A DNA stretch of 64,000 bases from Parvibaculum sp039973015 (lineage in GTDB: Bacteria > Pseudomonadota > Alphaproteobacteria > Parvibaculales > Parvibaculaceae), in the NCBI RefSeq assembly GCF_039973015.1, contig NZ_JBDWLT010000012.1, positions 372,001 to 436,000 on the forward strand, read 5' to 3'. The notes below the pieces were generated by a model that did not search any database, was not told the DNA's origin, and worked only from the letters and a program-made list of their open reading frames with translations. Shown piece after piece: positions 24,952 to 33,011 of this stretch; the stretch's first letter is position 1, and each line of letters opens with the position of its first letter. A program made the position numbers and the translations under genes.

Positions 24952-26910
24952 ATGATAAATCTGAAACTGCCCGACGGTTCCGTACGTGAAGTGGAAGGGC
25001 CGCTCGACGGGCTGGCCTTTGCCGAGAGCATTGCGAAGTCGCTGGCCAAGAAGGCGCTGGCGATCAAGATCGACGGCAAGATGATGGACCTGTCGACGGT
25101 GATCGACCGCGACGCCATCGTGGAAGTGGTGACGGCGCAGACGGATGACGGGCTCGAAATCCTGCGCCATGACTGCGCGCATGTGATGGCGGAAGCCGTG
25201 CAGGAGCTCTTTCCCGGGACGCAGGTGACGATCGGGCCGGTGATCGAGAACGGTTTCTACTACGACTTCGCACGCGACGAACCCTTCAAGGCCGAAGATC
25301 TCGAAAAGATCGAGGCGAAGATGCGCGAGATCGTGGACCGCAACGAGACGATCACGCGCGAAGTCTGGAGCCGCGACGAGGCCATCGCCTATTTCAAGAA
25401 GATCGGCGAGGACTACAAGGCCGAGCTCATCGAGAGCATTCCGGCGGGCGAGGAGGTTTCCATCTACCGGCAGGGCGACTGGCTCGACCTTTGCCGGGGG
25501 CCGCATCTGCCCTCCACGGCGAAGCTCGGCAAGGCCTTCAAGCTGACGAAGCTTGCCGGTGCCTATTGGCGCGGCGACAGCCGGAACGAGATGCTCCAGC
25601 GCATCTACGGGACGTGCTGGGCGACGGAAGCCGACCTCAAGGCCTATCTCACGATGGTGGAAGAGGCGGAACGCCGCGACCACCGCAAGATCGCGCGCGA
25701 GATGGACCTGTTCCATTTGCAGGAAGAGGCGCAGGGCTCCGTCTTCTGGCATCCGAAGGGCTGGCGCATCTGGCAGGCACTGGAACAATATGTCCGCAGG
25801 CGGATCGATGCGTCAGGTTATGTGGAAGTGCGTACGCCGCAGCTTCTCGATGCGAAGTTCTGGGAGCAGTCCGGCCATTGGGGCAAGTATCGCGAAAACA
25901 TGTTCGTGGTGCCGGACGAGGTGCCGTCGACGGATGAGGATGCGCCCGTGCTTTCCGGCAAGGCGAAGCTCATGGCGATCAAGCCGATGAACTGCCCGGC
26001 GCATGTGCAGATATTCAAGCAGGGCGTGAAATCCTATCGCGACCTGCCGCTGCGCATGGCGGAGTTCGGCTGCTGTCACCGCAATGAGCCGCATGGCGCG
26101 CTGCATGGTCTCATGCGCGTGCGCCAGATGACGCAGGACGATGCGCATATCTTCTGCACGGAAGACCAGATCAAGGGCGAGACGGAAGCCTTCGTGACGC
26201 TGCTTGAAAGCGTCTATGACGATATGGGCTTCACGGACCTGAAGGTGCGGCTCGCGCTGCGCCCCGAACAGCGCGTCGGTTCCGATGAGAGCTGGGACAA
26301 GGCGGAGAAGGCGCTGGAAGAGGCGCTGAACGATCTCGGCCGCGAGTTTACGCTGGCGCCGGGCGAGGGCGCCTTCTACGGGCCGAAGCTCGAATTCCAC
26401 CTGAAAGATGCGATCGGGCGCTCATGGCAGCTCGGTACGCTGCAGCTCGACTTCAACCTGCCGGAGCGGCTCGATGCGAGCTATATCGGCGAGGACGGGG
26501 GGAAGCATCGCCCGGTGATGCTGCATCGCGCCGTGCTCGGTTCGCTCGAACGCTTCATCGGTATCCTGATCGAGCATTACGAGGGCAAGTTTCCGCTCTG
26601 GCTCGCGCCGGTGCAGGCCGTCGTCGCGACGATCACGTCGGAAGCGGACGACTATGCGGAGAAGGTCGCCGCCGAGTTGCGCGCGGCAGGACTTCGCGTG
26701 GAGCTCGATCTTCGCAACGAGAAGATCAACTACAAGGTGCGTGAGCATTCGGTGGGCAAGGTGCCGGCGATCCTCGTCGCGGGCAAGCGCGAGGCGGAAG
26801 AGGGCACGCTTTCCGTCCGCCGCCTCGGCTCGCAGGACCAGAAGACGATGGCGCTTGCCGATGTGGTGAAGTCGCTGATGGACGAGGCGACGCCGCCGGA
26901 TTTGAGGTAG
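24952..26910 (+). CDS. thrS: Threonyl-tRNA synthetase
   Basis: ATG 24952 follows AGAGAAG and gives 652 residues. Domain order is complete. There is an N-terminal TGS domain (about 1-60), an editing domain with HDCAHVMAEAVQELFP and YYDFARDEPF, and a class II catalytic core with PMNCPAHVQIFK, the zinc site Cys, FGCCHRNEPHGALHGLMRVR and EFHLKDAIGRSWQLGT. A C-terminal anticodon-binding domain ends near VPAILVAGKREAEEGTLSVR. It attaches Thr to tRNA-Thr. A palindromic repeat lies just after the stop. Confidence 0.97.
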   Translation: MINLKLPDGSVREVEGPLDGLAFAESIAKSLAKKALAIKIDGKMMDLSTVIDRDAIVEVVTAQTDDGLEILRHDCAHVMAEAVQELFPGTQVTIGPVIENGFYYDFARDEPFKAEDLEKIEAKMREIVDRNETITREVWSRDEAIAYFKKIGEDYKAELIESIPAGEEVSIYRQGDWLDLCRGPHLPSTAKLGKAFKLTKLAGAYWRGDSRNEMLQRIYGTCWATEADLKAYLTMVEEAERRDHRKIAREMDLFHLQEEAQGSVFWHPKGWRIWQALEQYVRRRIDASGYVEVRTPQLLDAKFWEQSGHWGKYRENMFVVPDEVPSTDEDAPVLSGKAKLMAIKPMNCPAHVQIFKQGVKSYRDLPLRMAEFGCCHRNEPHGALHGLMRVRQMTQDDAHIFCTEDQIKGETEAFVTLLESVYDDMGFTDLKVRLALRPEQRVGSDESWDKAEKALEEALNDLGREFTLAPGEGAFYGPKLEFHLKDAIGRSWQLGTLQLDFNLPERLDASYIGEDGGKHRPVMLHRAVLGSLERFIGILIEHYEGKFPLWLAPVQAVVATITSEADDYAEKVAAELRAAGLRVELDLRNEKINYKVREHSVGKVPAILVAGKREAEEGTLSVRRLGSQDQKTMALADVVKSLMDEATPPDLR

Positions 26911-26925
26911 GGTTTTCTCTTTCGT

Positions 26926-27138
26926 CGTCATTGCGAGCCCACGGGTATCGCCTTCGGCGATCCCGAGGACAGGCTCCGCGAAGCAATCCAGGGGCGGCAA
27001 GCACAATGCCTGCAGCTCTGGATTGCCGCGTCGCGGCTTCCAGCCCTTCGCTTGCGCTCCGGGCGTTCGGAACTCGAAAAGGTCCACCGGACCTTTTCGT
27101 TCGCTTGCGCGAACTGTTTCCTCACCCTCGCAATGACG
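26926..27138. repeat. Nested palindromic intergenic repeat, copy 2 (expanded)
   Basis: It has the same 12-bp ends as copy 1 (CGTCATTGCGAG at 26926-26937, CTCGCAATGACG at 27127-27138) and the same inner words (GCGAAGCAATCCAGG at 26978-26992, CTGGATTGC at 27018-27026). It is about 110 bp longer. The extra part includes a perfect 11-bp hairpin, CGAAAAGGTCC (27075-27085) with GGACCTTTTCG (27089-27099), which may act as a terminator on both sides. Confidence 0.85.
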
Positions 27139-27158
27139 GTGAAATGTAAGGGGAAAAC

Positions 27159-27557
27159 CTACGGCAAATTGAGTTGCCATGACACGCCGTAGCGGTCGCT
27201 GAGCCAGGTGAAGCGCTGGCTGAAGCCGTAATTGTCGAGCGGCATCATCACCGCGCCGTCCTTGCCGAGAATGGCCGCGATCCTTTCGAGTTCTTCTTCA
27301 GATGAAAGATCGACGAAGAAGGAGAAGGACGGCGTGAAGGTGAAGGCGTGTTTCGCCGGACTGTCGATGCACATGACCGTCTGGCCCGCGAGGGTGAACG
27401 TCGCAAGCTGCACCGTGCCTTCGGGACCGGGTTCGTCCGGCCCGTATCTGTTGATGCTGTCGACCCGGCTGCCGGGGAAGAGTGAAACATAGAGGTTCAT
27501 CGCTTCCTCGGCCTTCCCTTCGAACATCAGGAAGGGGCGTATCGTCGCCTCGGCCAT
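27159..27557 (-). CDS. PhnB-like / glyoxalase-fold VOC protein
   Basis: ATG 27557 after AAAGGAGAAG gives 132 residues. The protein belongs to the 3-demethylubiquinone-methyltransferase-like/PhnB group of the vicinal oxygen chelate fold. Marks are IRPFLMFEGKAEEAMNLYVS, FPGSRV, FTLAGQTVMCIDS, FTFTPSFSFFVDL and GFSQRFTWLSDRYGVSWQL. Biochemical function in this group is mostly unknown. It is the last gene of an ArsR-AHSA1-VOC operon. Confidence 0.85.
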   Translation of the reverse strand: MAEATIRPFLMFEGKAEEAMNLYVSLFPGSRVDSINRYGPDEPGPEGTVQLATFTLAGQTVMCIDSPAKHAFTFTPSFSFFVDLSSEEELERIAAILGKDGAVMMPLDNYGFSQRFTWLSDRYGVSWQLNLP

Positions 27558-27579
27558 CGTTTCTTCTCCTTTTCGCTCC

Positions 27580-28134
27580 TTATTTGCCGGTATAGCGCTG
27601 GCGGTATTCTTCCTCCACGCCATCGAAAGCCGTCCAGAAGGGCGTCTTCGGATTGCCCTCAAGCTGCTCGGCGAGCATCTGCAGGTGGGTGTGCCAGCCG
27701 CCAGAGACATTGATCGCACCGTCGATGCCGGAGAGGCGGCGATGGGTGAGGACGAGGCGGACCTTGCTGCCTTCTTCCGAGAGGTCGATCTCGACAACGC
27801 AACCCTTTGGATCGAGGTCATCGCCCCATGTGAAGCCGAGGCGATGTGGCGGTTCCCAGATCGTCACGACATGCTTGCTGTCGAAGGTGCCGCCATATTT
27901 TTCGAAGCGCTTCGGCGGCTGCTCGGGATGCGGCCCGAGATTGTTGTTGTCGAAAACGAGATCCATCTTGCCGCCAACGCGAGGCTCCATAGGGCCGCCC
28001 GCAAACCATCGTCCGCGCAATTCCTTGTCGGTCAGATATTCCCAGACACGGGTGATAGGGCCGGGCAGAATCCGTTCGAAGCGCACGGTGTTCTTGTCGA
28101 TAAGTTCGCCCCAGGCCTTGTCAATTACCGTCAT
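27580..28134 (-). CDS. AHSA1/SRPBCC-domain protein
   Basis: The 184-residue protein has the START-like ligand-cavity fold of the AHSA1 type. Marks are VRFERILPGPITRVWEYLTD, LRGRWFAGG, GGKMDLVFDN, IWEPPHRLGFTW and SGGWHTHLQMLAEQL. It overlaps the end of the arsR-like gene by 14 bases and precedes the VOC gene by 22. This trio is a common unit in which the regulator controls both cytosolic proteins. Ligand is unknown. Confidence 0.87.
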   Translation of the reverse strand: MTVIDKAWGELIDKNTVRFERILPGPITRVWEYLTDKELRGRWFAGGPMEPRVGGKMDLVFDNNNLGPHPEQPPKRFEKYGGTFDSKHVVTIWEPPHRLGFTWGDDLDPKGCVVEIDLSEEGSKVRLVLTHRRLSGIDGAINVSGGWHTHLQMLAEQLEGNPKTPFWTAFDGVEEEYRQRYTGK

Positions 28135-28450
28135 TTTCCTTGTCCCTTTCGGCTGCTGCTTTCAATGCGCTTTCCAGTGCATCGAGTTTCGGACCCCAGA
28201 AGCGGCGAATGTTGGCGAGCCAGGCTTCCACGCTTTCGATTCCTTCCGGGTCTAGTGAATAGATGCGGCGCTGAGCGTCCACACGGACGCGGACGAGCCG
28301 CGCGGATTTGAGCGTCTTCAGATGCTGAGAAACCGCCGGCGCGCTCATTTTGAAGCGGCTTGCGATATCTCCCGCCGCAAGTTCTCCAGCGGCGAGCATT
28401 TCGACGATTTGCCGACGGGTGGGGTCGGCGAGAGCTGCGAATGTTTCCAT
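28121..28450 (-). CDS. ArsR-family transcriptional regulator
   Basis: The 109-residue winged-helix protein has FAALADPTRRQIVEMLAAGE, IASRFKMSAPAVSQHLKTLK and ARLVRVRVDAQRRIYSL. No metal-binding ELCVCDL motif is seen, so metal sensing is unlikely; the AHSA1-associated ArsR subgroup fits better. An upstream perfect palindrome overlaps the promoter, as expected for autorepression. It is the first gene of the three-gene operon. Confidence 0.9.
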   Translation of the reverse strand: METFAALADPTRRQIVEMLAAGELAAGDIASRFKMSAPAVSQHLKTLKSARLVRVRVDAQRRIYSLDPEGIESVEAWLANIRRFWGPKLDALESALKAAAERDKENDGN

Positions 28451-28457
28451 GTGTCAT

Positions 28458-28485
28458 TTATTACGTACTTACTTAATTAAGTCAA
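28458..28485 (-). promoter_or_regulatory. Promoter and operator of the ArsR/AHSA1 operon
   Basis: On the minus strand TTGACT (28485-28480) and TAATAA (28463-28458) are 16 bases apart. A perfect 12-bp palindrome, ACTTAATTAAGT (28471-28482), overlaps the -35 box and enters the spacer, which suits an ArsR-type repressor. Confidence 0.75.
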
Positions 28486-28592
28486 TACAAAAATAAAGGC
28501 GAGACCGCCCCGAAAACGGACAATTCGCGTGTGGTTGTGGTTAAATTTGTGCCGGGGTACAGCCGCAAAACGCCGTTGAGGGGCTTTCACGC

Positions 28593-30347
28593 ATGATGCG
28601 CTTGAGAAAATGGCAGGGTGCGACTTTCGCGCTCGCTCTGGCTTGTGCTTTCACGCCCGCCGAAGCGGACACGCCGGATGCGGGGACGGCGGCCATGGCG
28701 CCGGTCGCCAGCGGCGCCGAGACCATCGACCCCGCCTATTACCAGACGCCCGAGGGCTTTCGCTGGCGCATCACCAAGACGGCATGGTCGCAGAGCGACG
28801 AGCGCGCCTTCGGCGATTTCGTGAAAGCGATTGGCGAGAGCCGTTGCCGCACATTCGATGAGTGCCTGAAGGGGCCGCACAATATCTACCGGGCGAGCGA
28901 CCCGAGGGGCATGTTCTTCTATGCCGATTGCGCGGACCTGCCTTATGCGCTGCGCGCCTATTTCGCATGGAAGAACGGATTGCCTTTCTCCTATGCGAGC
29001 GGTGTCGCCGCGGTGGGCCGCTCCAGAGACCTGCGCTATTCGCGCCATGGCAACTATGTCTATGCGCGCACCGATGTGCTGGTGCGGCAGGAGGGTGCCT
29101 ACCCAAACGGGCGGAGCGTGCTCAACGCGATCAACAATGTGGTATCGAGCGCGATGTTCCGCTTTGCGCCGGGAGCGACGCGGGGAAAGCTTTTCGATTT
29201 CTATCCGGTGGAAATCTCGCGCGAAGCGATCCGCCCCGGCACCGTGATTTACGATCCGAACGGGCATGTGGCCGTCGTCTACAAGGTGGAGGATGACGGG
29301 CGCATTCTCTTCATCGACTCCCATCCCGACAATTCACTGACGCGCGGCAGCTATGGCAAGCGGTTCGTGCGCGCCTCCGCGCCGATGGGCGCGGGCTTCA
29401 AGAACTGGCGGCCATCGAAACTCGTGGGGGCGGCGCAGGGCGCGGACGGTACGTGGCATGGCGGGCGTATCGAGCTTGCGCCGGACAGTGCGCTGGCCGA
29501 CTGGTCGGACGAGCAATTCTTCGGCACGGAAAGACCGCGCGCGAAACAGTGGATGGGCGCGCGGTTCGTCTACAAGGGCGAGGCGCTCGACTATTACGAC
29601 TATGTGCGGCAGGCGGTTGCGAAGGGCGACGTCGCCTACGACCCGATCAAGGAGACGCGGCTGATGGTGCGCGAGCTCTGCGACGATCTTCACTATCGAG
29701 CGCAATCCATCGACATTGCGGTGAAGGCCGGGCTCAACACCCGCGCGCAACCCGCGCGGCTGCCGGATAACATCTACGGGACGTCCGGCGACTGGGAGAC
29801 TTATTCCACGCCATCGCGCGATGCGCGGCTGAAGACTTCCTTCGTGGAGTTGCGCGACCGGACGCTGCAATTTCTCGAAATGGCGAAAGCGGACGACCCC
29901 AAGCTCGCTTATGACGGGCAAGACCTGCCGCGCGATCTCACCGCCGCTTACCGGGAGGAAGCGGAGGCCTGCACGGTGATCTACACAGCGAGCAATGGCG
30001 AGGCGCGGCGGCTTACGTTCGAGGAAGCGCGCGCGCGGCTTTTCGATTTCTCGTTCGATCCCTATCACTGTCCTGAATTGCGCTGGGGGGCGAGCGATGC
30101 CAACGAGCTTCGCACCTGCCCGGACGGGCAGACCAAGCGCGCCTGGTACGACGCGCAGCAAAGGCTCCGCAACCAGATGGACCGGACCTATGACGTGCGG
30201 ATGGGATTTTCTCTTGCCGATCTTCGCGCGGGGGTGCCGGGAAGCGGGCGCGATGCACCGCCGGAAACGGATATGCTCAGCGCGATAGAAGAGGGCAAGG
30301 GAATGGAGCCTGCCGCCACCCGGCCGCGGGGCTCCAACGCGCCTTGA
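28593..30347 (+). CDS. Secreted protein with papain-like Cys-His-Asp arrangement, unknown family
   Basis: The 584-residue protein has a signal peptide (TFALALACAFTPAEA, about residues 11-26). I cannot name a family. The order FFYADCADLPYAL (Cys113), DPNGHVAVVY (His225) and LFIDSHPDN (Asp242) is that of NlpC/P60- or transglutaminase-like hydrolases. A Cys begins a helix, and a His begins a strand in a GHVAVVY motif seen in many cell-wall amidases. The C-terminal 330 residues are mixed helical with paired Cys. A role on peptidoglycan or another periplasmic polymer is inference. It is convergent with a putative outer-membrane barrel gene, one base apart. Confidence 0.75.
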   Translation: MMRLRKWQGATFALALACAFTPAEADTPDAGTAAMAPVASGAETIDPAYYQTPEGFRWRITKTAWSQSDERAFGDFVKAIGESRCRTFDECLKGPHNIYRASDPRGMFFYADCADLPYALRAYFAWKNGLPFSYASGVAAVGRSRDLRYSRHGNYVYARTDVLVRQEGAYPNGRSVLNAINNVVSSAMFRFAPGATRGKLFDFYPVEISREAIRPGTVIYDPNGHVAVVYKVEDDGRILFIDSHPDNSLTRGSYGKRFVRASAPMGAGFKNWRPSKLVGAAQGADGTWHGGRIELAPDSALADWSDEQFFGTERPRAKQWMGARFVYKGEALDYYDYVRQAVAKGDVAYDPIKETRLMVRELCDDLHYRAQSIDIAVKAGLNTRAQPARLPDNIYGTSGDWETYSTPSRDARLKTSFVELRDRTLQFLEMAKADDPKLAYDGQDLPRDLTAAYREEAEACTVIYTASNGEARRLTFEEARARLFDFSFDPYHCPELRWGASDANELRTCPDGQTKRAWYDAQQRLRNQMDRTYDVRMGFSLADLRAGVPGSGRDAPPETDMLSAIEEGKGMEPAATRPRGSNAP

Positions 30348-30348
30348 G

Positions 30349-31182
30349 CTAGAAGCGGTACCAGAGGCCGATGCGATATGCCGTTTCCTCGATGGTGCCC
30401 GCGCCGTCGATCAGTTTCTCGACGCCGGCCTCAATGGACGCGCCGGGCATAATCTCTTCGGGCAGCATCTGGACCACGGAGAAAGCGACCTTGTTCGCGC
30501 GATAGACCTTCTCGTTCGGCGCGGCCTCGATGGCTGCGGCATTCAGGCTTTTCAGCAGAAACATGGTGCCCGGCCAGGGCTTTGCACCGAAAGTGACATC
30601 GGCGCGGAATTCGTCCGGCCTGCCGCTGTTGCGAAAGCTCCAGCCGACTTCCTGAATCGAGAAGGTATCGAGGCCGAAAATTCTTTCGCTACGCGCGAGA
30701 ACGAGTGCCAGTTCAGCATCCATGTCGCCATTGTGAATGGCGACGGGATTCTCGCTGATGTCTTCGAGGTGGAGCGTCACCAGCGGCTGCACGGAGAAGA
30801 GGATGTCTTCCCATGTACCAATCGAGTAGCGAAAGCCGGCCTTGAGGCGGGAGATGCCCTTATTCTCGAAGGTGCCGACGGTCAGTTCCGACCTTTCCTT
30901 CGTATGCGCGAGCTCGCCTATCGCCGTCAGATTCTCGAGGAGGCCGAGTTCGAGATAAGAGGAGATTTCCGTCTTGCGGTAACGATAGGGCGAGACCTTG
31001 CCGGTGGTGAGGTCGACCTTGTCTTCCGTTCTTTCGTTCGCGTACATGCGCGTGACGGTGGTGATGATCTCGCCCGTGCCGGGCGCGCGTGGCCAGCCGC
31101 CCGCGCGGGCGCTGCCCGTATTGAATGTCAAAACGAACGCGCAGAACAGGACGATCGTCCCGCGCCAGATGAATTGCCGCAC
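30349..31182 (-). CDS. Putative outer-membrane beta-barrel protein, hypothetical
   Basis: The 277-residue protein has a signal peptide (GTIVLFCAFVLTFNTGSARA, about residues 8-27). The mature part has many short alternating hydrophobic strands, such as SSYLELGLLENLTAIGELAH, LKAGFRYSIGTW and DAELALVLARSERIFG, and it ends in GLWYRF. A terminal Phe after aromatic residues is the usual BAM recognition signal. It could be a porin-like or transport channel protein; no family is recognised. Confidence 0.7.
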   Translation of the reverse strand: MRQFIWRGTIVLFCAFVLTFNTGSARAGGWPRAPGTGEIITTVTRMYANERTEDKVDLTTGKVSPYRYRKTEISSYLELGLLENLTAIGELAHTKERSELTVGTFENKGISRLKAGFRYSIGTWEDILFSVQPLVTLHLEDISENPVAIHNGDMDAELALVLARSERIFGLDTFSIQEVGWSFRNSGRPDEFRADVTFGAKPWPGTMFLLKSLNAAAIEAAPNEKVYRANKVAFSVVQMLPEEIMPGASIEAGVEKLIDGAGTIEETAYRIGLWYRF

Positions 31183-31226
31183 TCAAAGCCCCCATGCCCA
31201 AGGGGACATGGTGGCGTCCGGGCTTG

Positions 31227-31292
31227 CCTAAGTAAAGCGGGCGACCTAAGTAAAACCGGCACCCCGGACGAGATATGCCCGGACGAGATATG
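31227..31292. repeat. Two short tandem duplications in a divergent promoter region
   Basis: CCTAAGTAAA occurs at 31227-31236 and 31245-31254 (18-bp period). CCCGGACGAGATATG occurs twice head to tail, exactly, at 31263-31277 and 31278-31292. The second block ends one base-pair step before the AAGGAG site of the nitroreductase gene. Confidence 0.85.
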
Positions 31293-31303
31293 AAGGAGCC
31301 GAC

Positions 31304-31888
31304 GTGGCGAAATCCCAGGAAACGATCGATCTGTTGCTGACGCGGCGTTCTGCCAAGGCGCTCACCATGGTGGAGCCGGGGCCAAACGACAGCGAAATCG
31401 GGACGATCCTGCGGGCGGGCGCCCGGGTGCCGGATCACGGCAAACTTGCACCGTGGCGCTTTATTCTTTTCAAGGACGATGCGCGCAAGCAGTTTGGCGA
31501 GGTGCTGGCGGAGGTCTATGCGGTGGCCGAACCGCGCGCGACGGACGAACAGGTTGCGTTCGAGCGGGCGCGCCTCGCCCGTGCGCCGCTCGTCATTGCC
31601 GTGGTGTCGCGGGTGACGCCGGGCATCAAGATTCCGGAATGGGAGCAGCTTCTTTCCGCCGGCGCGGTTTGCCAGAACATGCTCATTGCGGCGACAGCGC
31701 TCGGCTTCGGGGCGCAATGGCTTACCGAGTGGTATGCGTTCGACGACAGGGTGAACGAGGTGCTTGGCCTCGGCGAGAACGAGAAGATTGCCGGCTATCT
31801 CTATTTCGGCAGCGAAAGCGTTGCGAAGGATGAACGTCCGCGCCCGGAGCTTTCCGATATCACATCGGAATGGAAGCCCGGAAGCTGA
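31304..31888 (+). CDS. Nitroreductase family protein
   Basis: GTG 31304 after AAGGAG gives 194 residues. The single FMN-binding domain has LLTRRSAKAL, PDHGKLAPWRFI, RARLARAPLVIAVVS, SAGAVCQNMLIAATALGFGAQWL and IAGYLYFGS. It is closest in pattern to small YdjA-type nitroreductases. These use NAD(P)H to reduce nitro groups or quinones; the natural substrate is unknown. Start and ribosome site lie against a tandem duplication. Confidence 0.9.
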   Translation: MAKSQETIDLLLTRRSAKALTMVEPGPNDSEIGTILRAGARVPDHGKLAPWRFILFKDDARKQFGEVLAEVYAVAEPRATDEQVAFERARLARAPLVIAVVSRVTPGIKIPEWEQLLSAGAVCQNMLIAATALGFGAQWLTEWYAFDDRVNEVLGLGENEKIAGYLYFGSESVAKDERPRPELSDITSEWKPGS

Positions 31889-31900
31889 ACAAATCCGCTT

Positions 31901-32191
31901 TCATGAATTGCCTTTGAAGTTCGGCGCTCCGCGCACCTCTCCATCCGCAAAACGCGACATGGCGACGGCATGGCCAACGGAAGCGCCGACCGCTTCGTCG
32001 TGGCGTATCGCGGCCGCTTCGCTCTTGGAGAAAATCGATGCGCGGTGATCGTAGAGAAAAGATACGATCACGAGGAGGAGCAATGAACCGACGGCAAGCG
32101 CCGCGCCTTCGCTCTGCAGATAGATTATGCCCGTGAGGCCGACGCAAAGAGCGACGAGTATCCACAGAACAACAATCTTGAAGGTCCGCAT
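31901..32191 (-). CDS. Small membrane protein, hypothetical
   Basis: ATG 32191 after GAGGAGACC gives 96 residues. Two membrane helices (IVVLWILVALCVGLTGIIYL and ALAVGSLLLLVIVSFLY) are followed by a soluble tail containing SKSEAAAIRHDEAVGASVGH. No family is recognised. The strong ribosome site and helix pattern support a real gene. It is convergent with the nitroreductase and divergent from the HAD phosphatase. Confidence 0.65.
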   Translation of the reverse strand: MRTFKIVVLWILVALCVGLTGIIYLQSEGAALAVGSLLLLVIVSFLYDHRASIFSKSEAAAIRHDEAVGASVGHAVAMSRFADGEVRGAPNFKGNS

Positions 32192-32264
32192 GGCGGTCTC
32201 CTCGGGCTTTCGCGTTGCGCATCCGGGGTTACTATAGAGCGGAAACGTTTCAGAACGGAACAGG

Positions 32265-33011
32265 ATGCATGAAATCGAGGGAAATGTGGGGATCACCCGA
32301 ATAAAGGGGGTGCTGTTCGACAAGGACGGTACGCTTTTCGATTATCACGACACCTGGGGACCGATCCTGACGGAGGTGGCGGTGGAGCTTGCGGGCGGGC
32401 AGGGGAAGCTCGTGCCGGATATGCTCGCCTCCATCGGTTACCGCGCGGAAACCGGCCGCTTCGAGGCGGGAAGCATTGCTGCGGCGGGCGACACTTTCGA
32501 ACTTGCCGATCAATGGCTGGGCCTGCTCGGGCGAGCCGACAGGGACGAGCTCATCCAGACGCTTGACGGATTTTTCGCAAGGCTCGGGCCGGAGCGCTCC
32601 ATCCCCGTGACCGATCTCCGTGCTTTCTTCCAGGCAATGAAGGGGCGTGGTCTCACGCTGGGCATTGCGACGAACGACGTTGCGGCATCGGCGGAAGGCA
32701 CGATCCTGCGCTTCGGGCTTTCCGAGTATGTCGATTTCTCGGTGGGGTATGACAGCGGGTACGGCGTGAAACCGGGGCCGGGGATGGCGCTCGCCTTCTG
32801 CGAGGCGGTGGGGATTGAGCCATCCGGGATCGCGGTCGTGGGCGACAACCGGCATGACCTCGAAATGGGGCAGGGTGCGGGAGCGGGGCTTCTCGTCGGT
32901 GTGCTGACGGGGGCGAGCGCGGAAGCCGATCTCGCGCCGCTCGCGCATCATGTCATTGCGGATATCACGCTGCTGCCCGCCCTGCTCGAAAGTCTGGCCG
33001 TGGAGGCCTAG
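32265..33011 (+). CDS. HAD-superfamily phosphatase (phosphoglycolate phosphatase-like)
   Basis: The 248-residue protein has all HAD motifs: motif I FDKDGTLFDYH, motif II GIATND, motif III Lys in GYGVKPGPGM, and motif IV VVGDNRHDLEMG. The cap is a four-helix C1 type, as in Gph. It probably dephosphorylates a small metabolite such as phosphoglycolate. Its last 4 bases overlap the 3' end of the convergent TPR gene. Confidence 0.88.
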   Translation: MHEIEGNVGITRIKGVLFDKDGTLFDYHDTWGPILTEVAVELAGGQGKLVPDMLASIGYRAETGRFEAGSIAAAGDTFELADQWLGLLGRADRDELIQTLDGFFARLGPERSIPVTDLRAFFQAMKGRGLTLGIATNDVAASAEGTILRFGLSEYVDFSVGYDSGYGVKPGPGMALAFCEAVGIEPSGIAVVGDNRHDLEMGQGAGAGLLVGVLTGASAEADLAPLAHHVIADITLLPALLESLAVEA

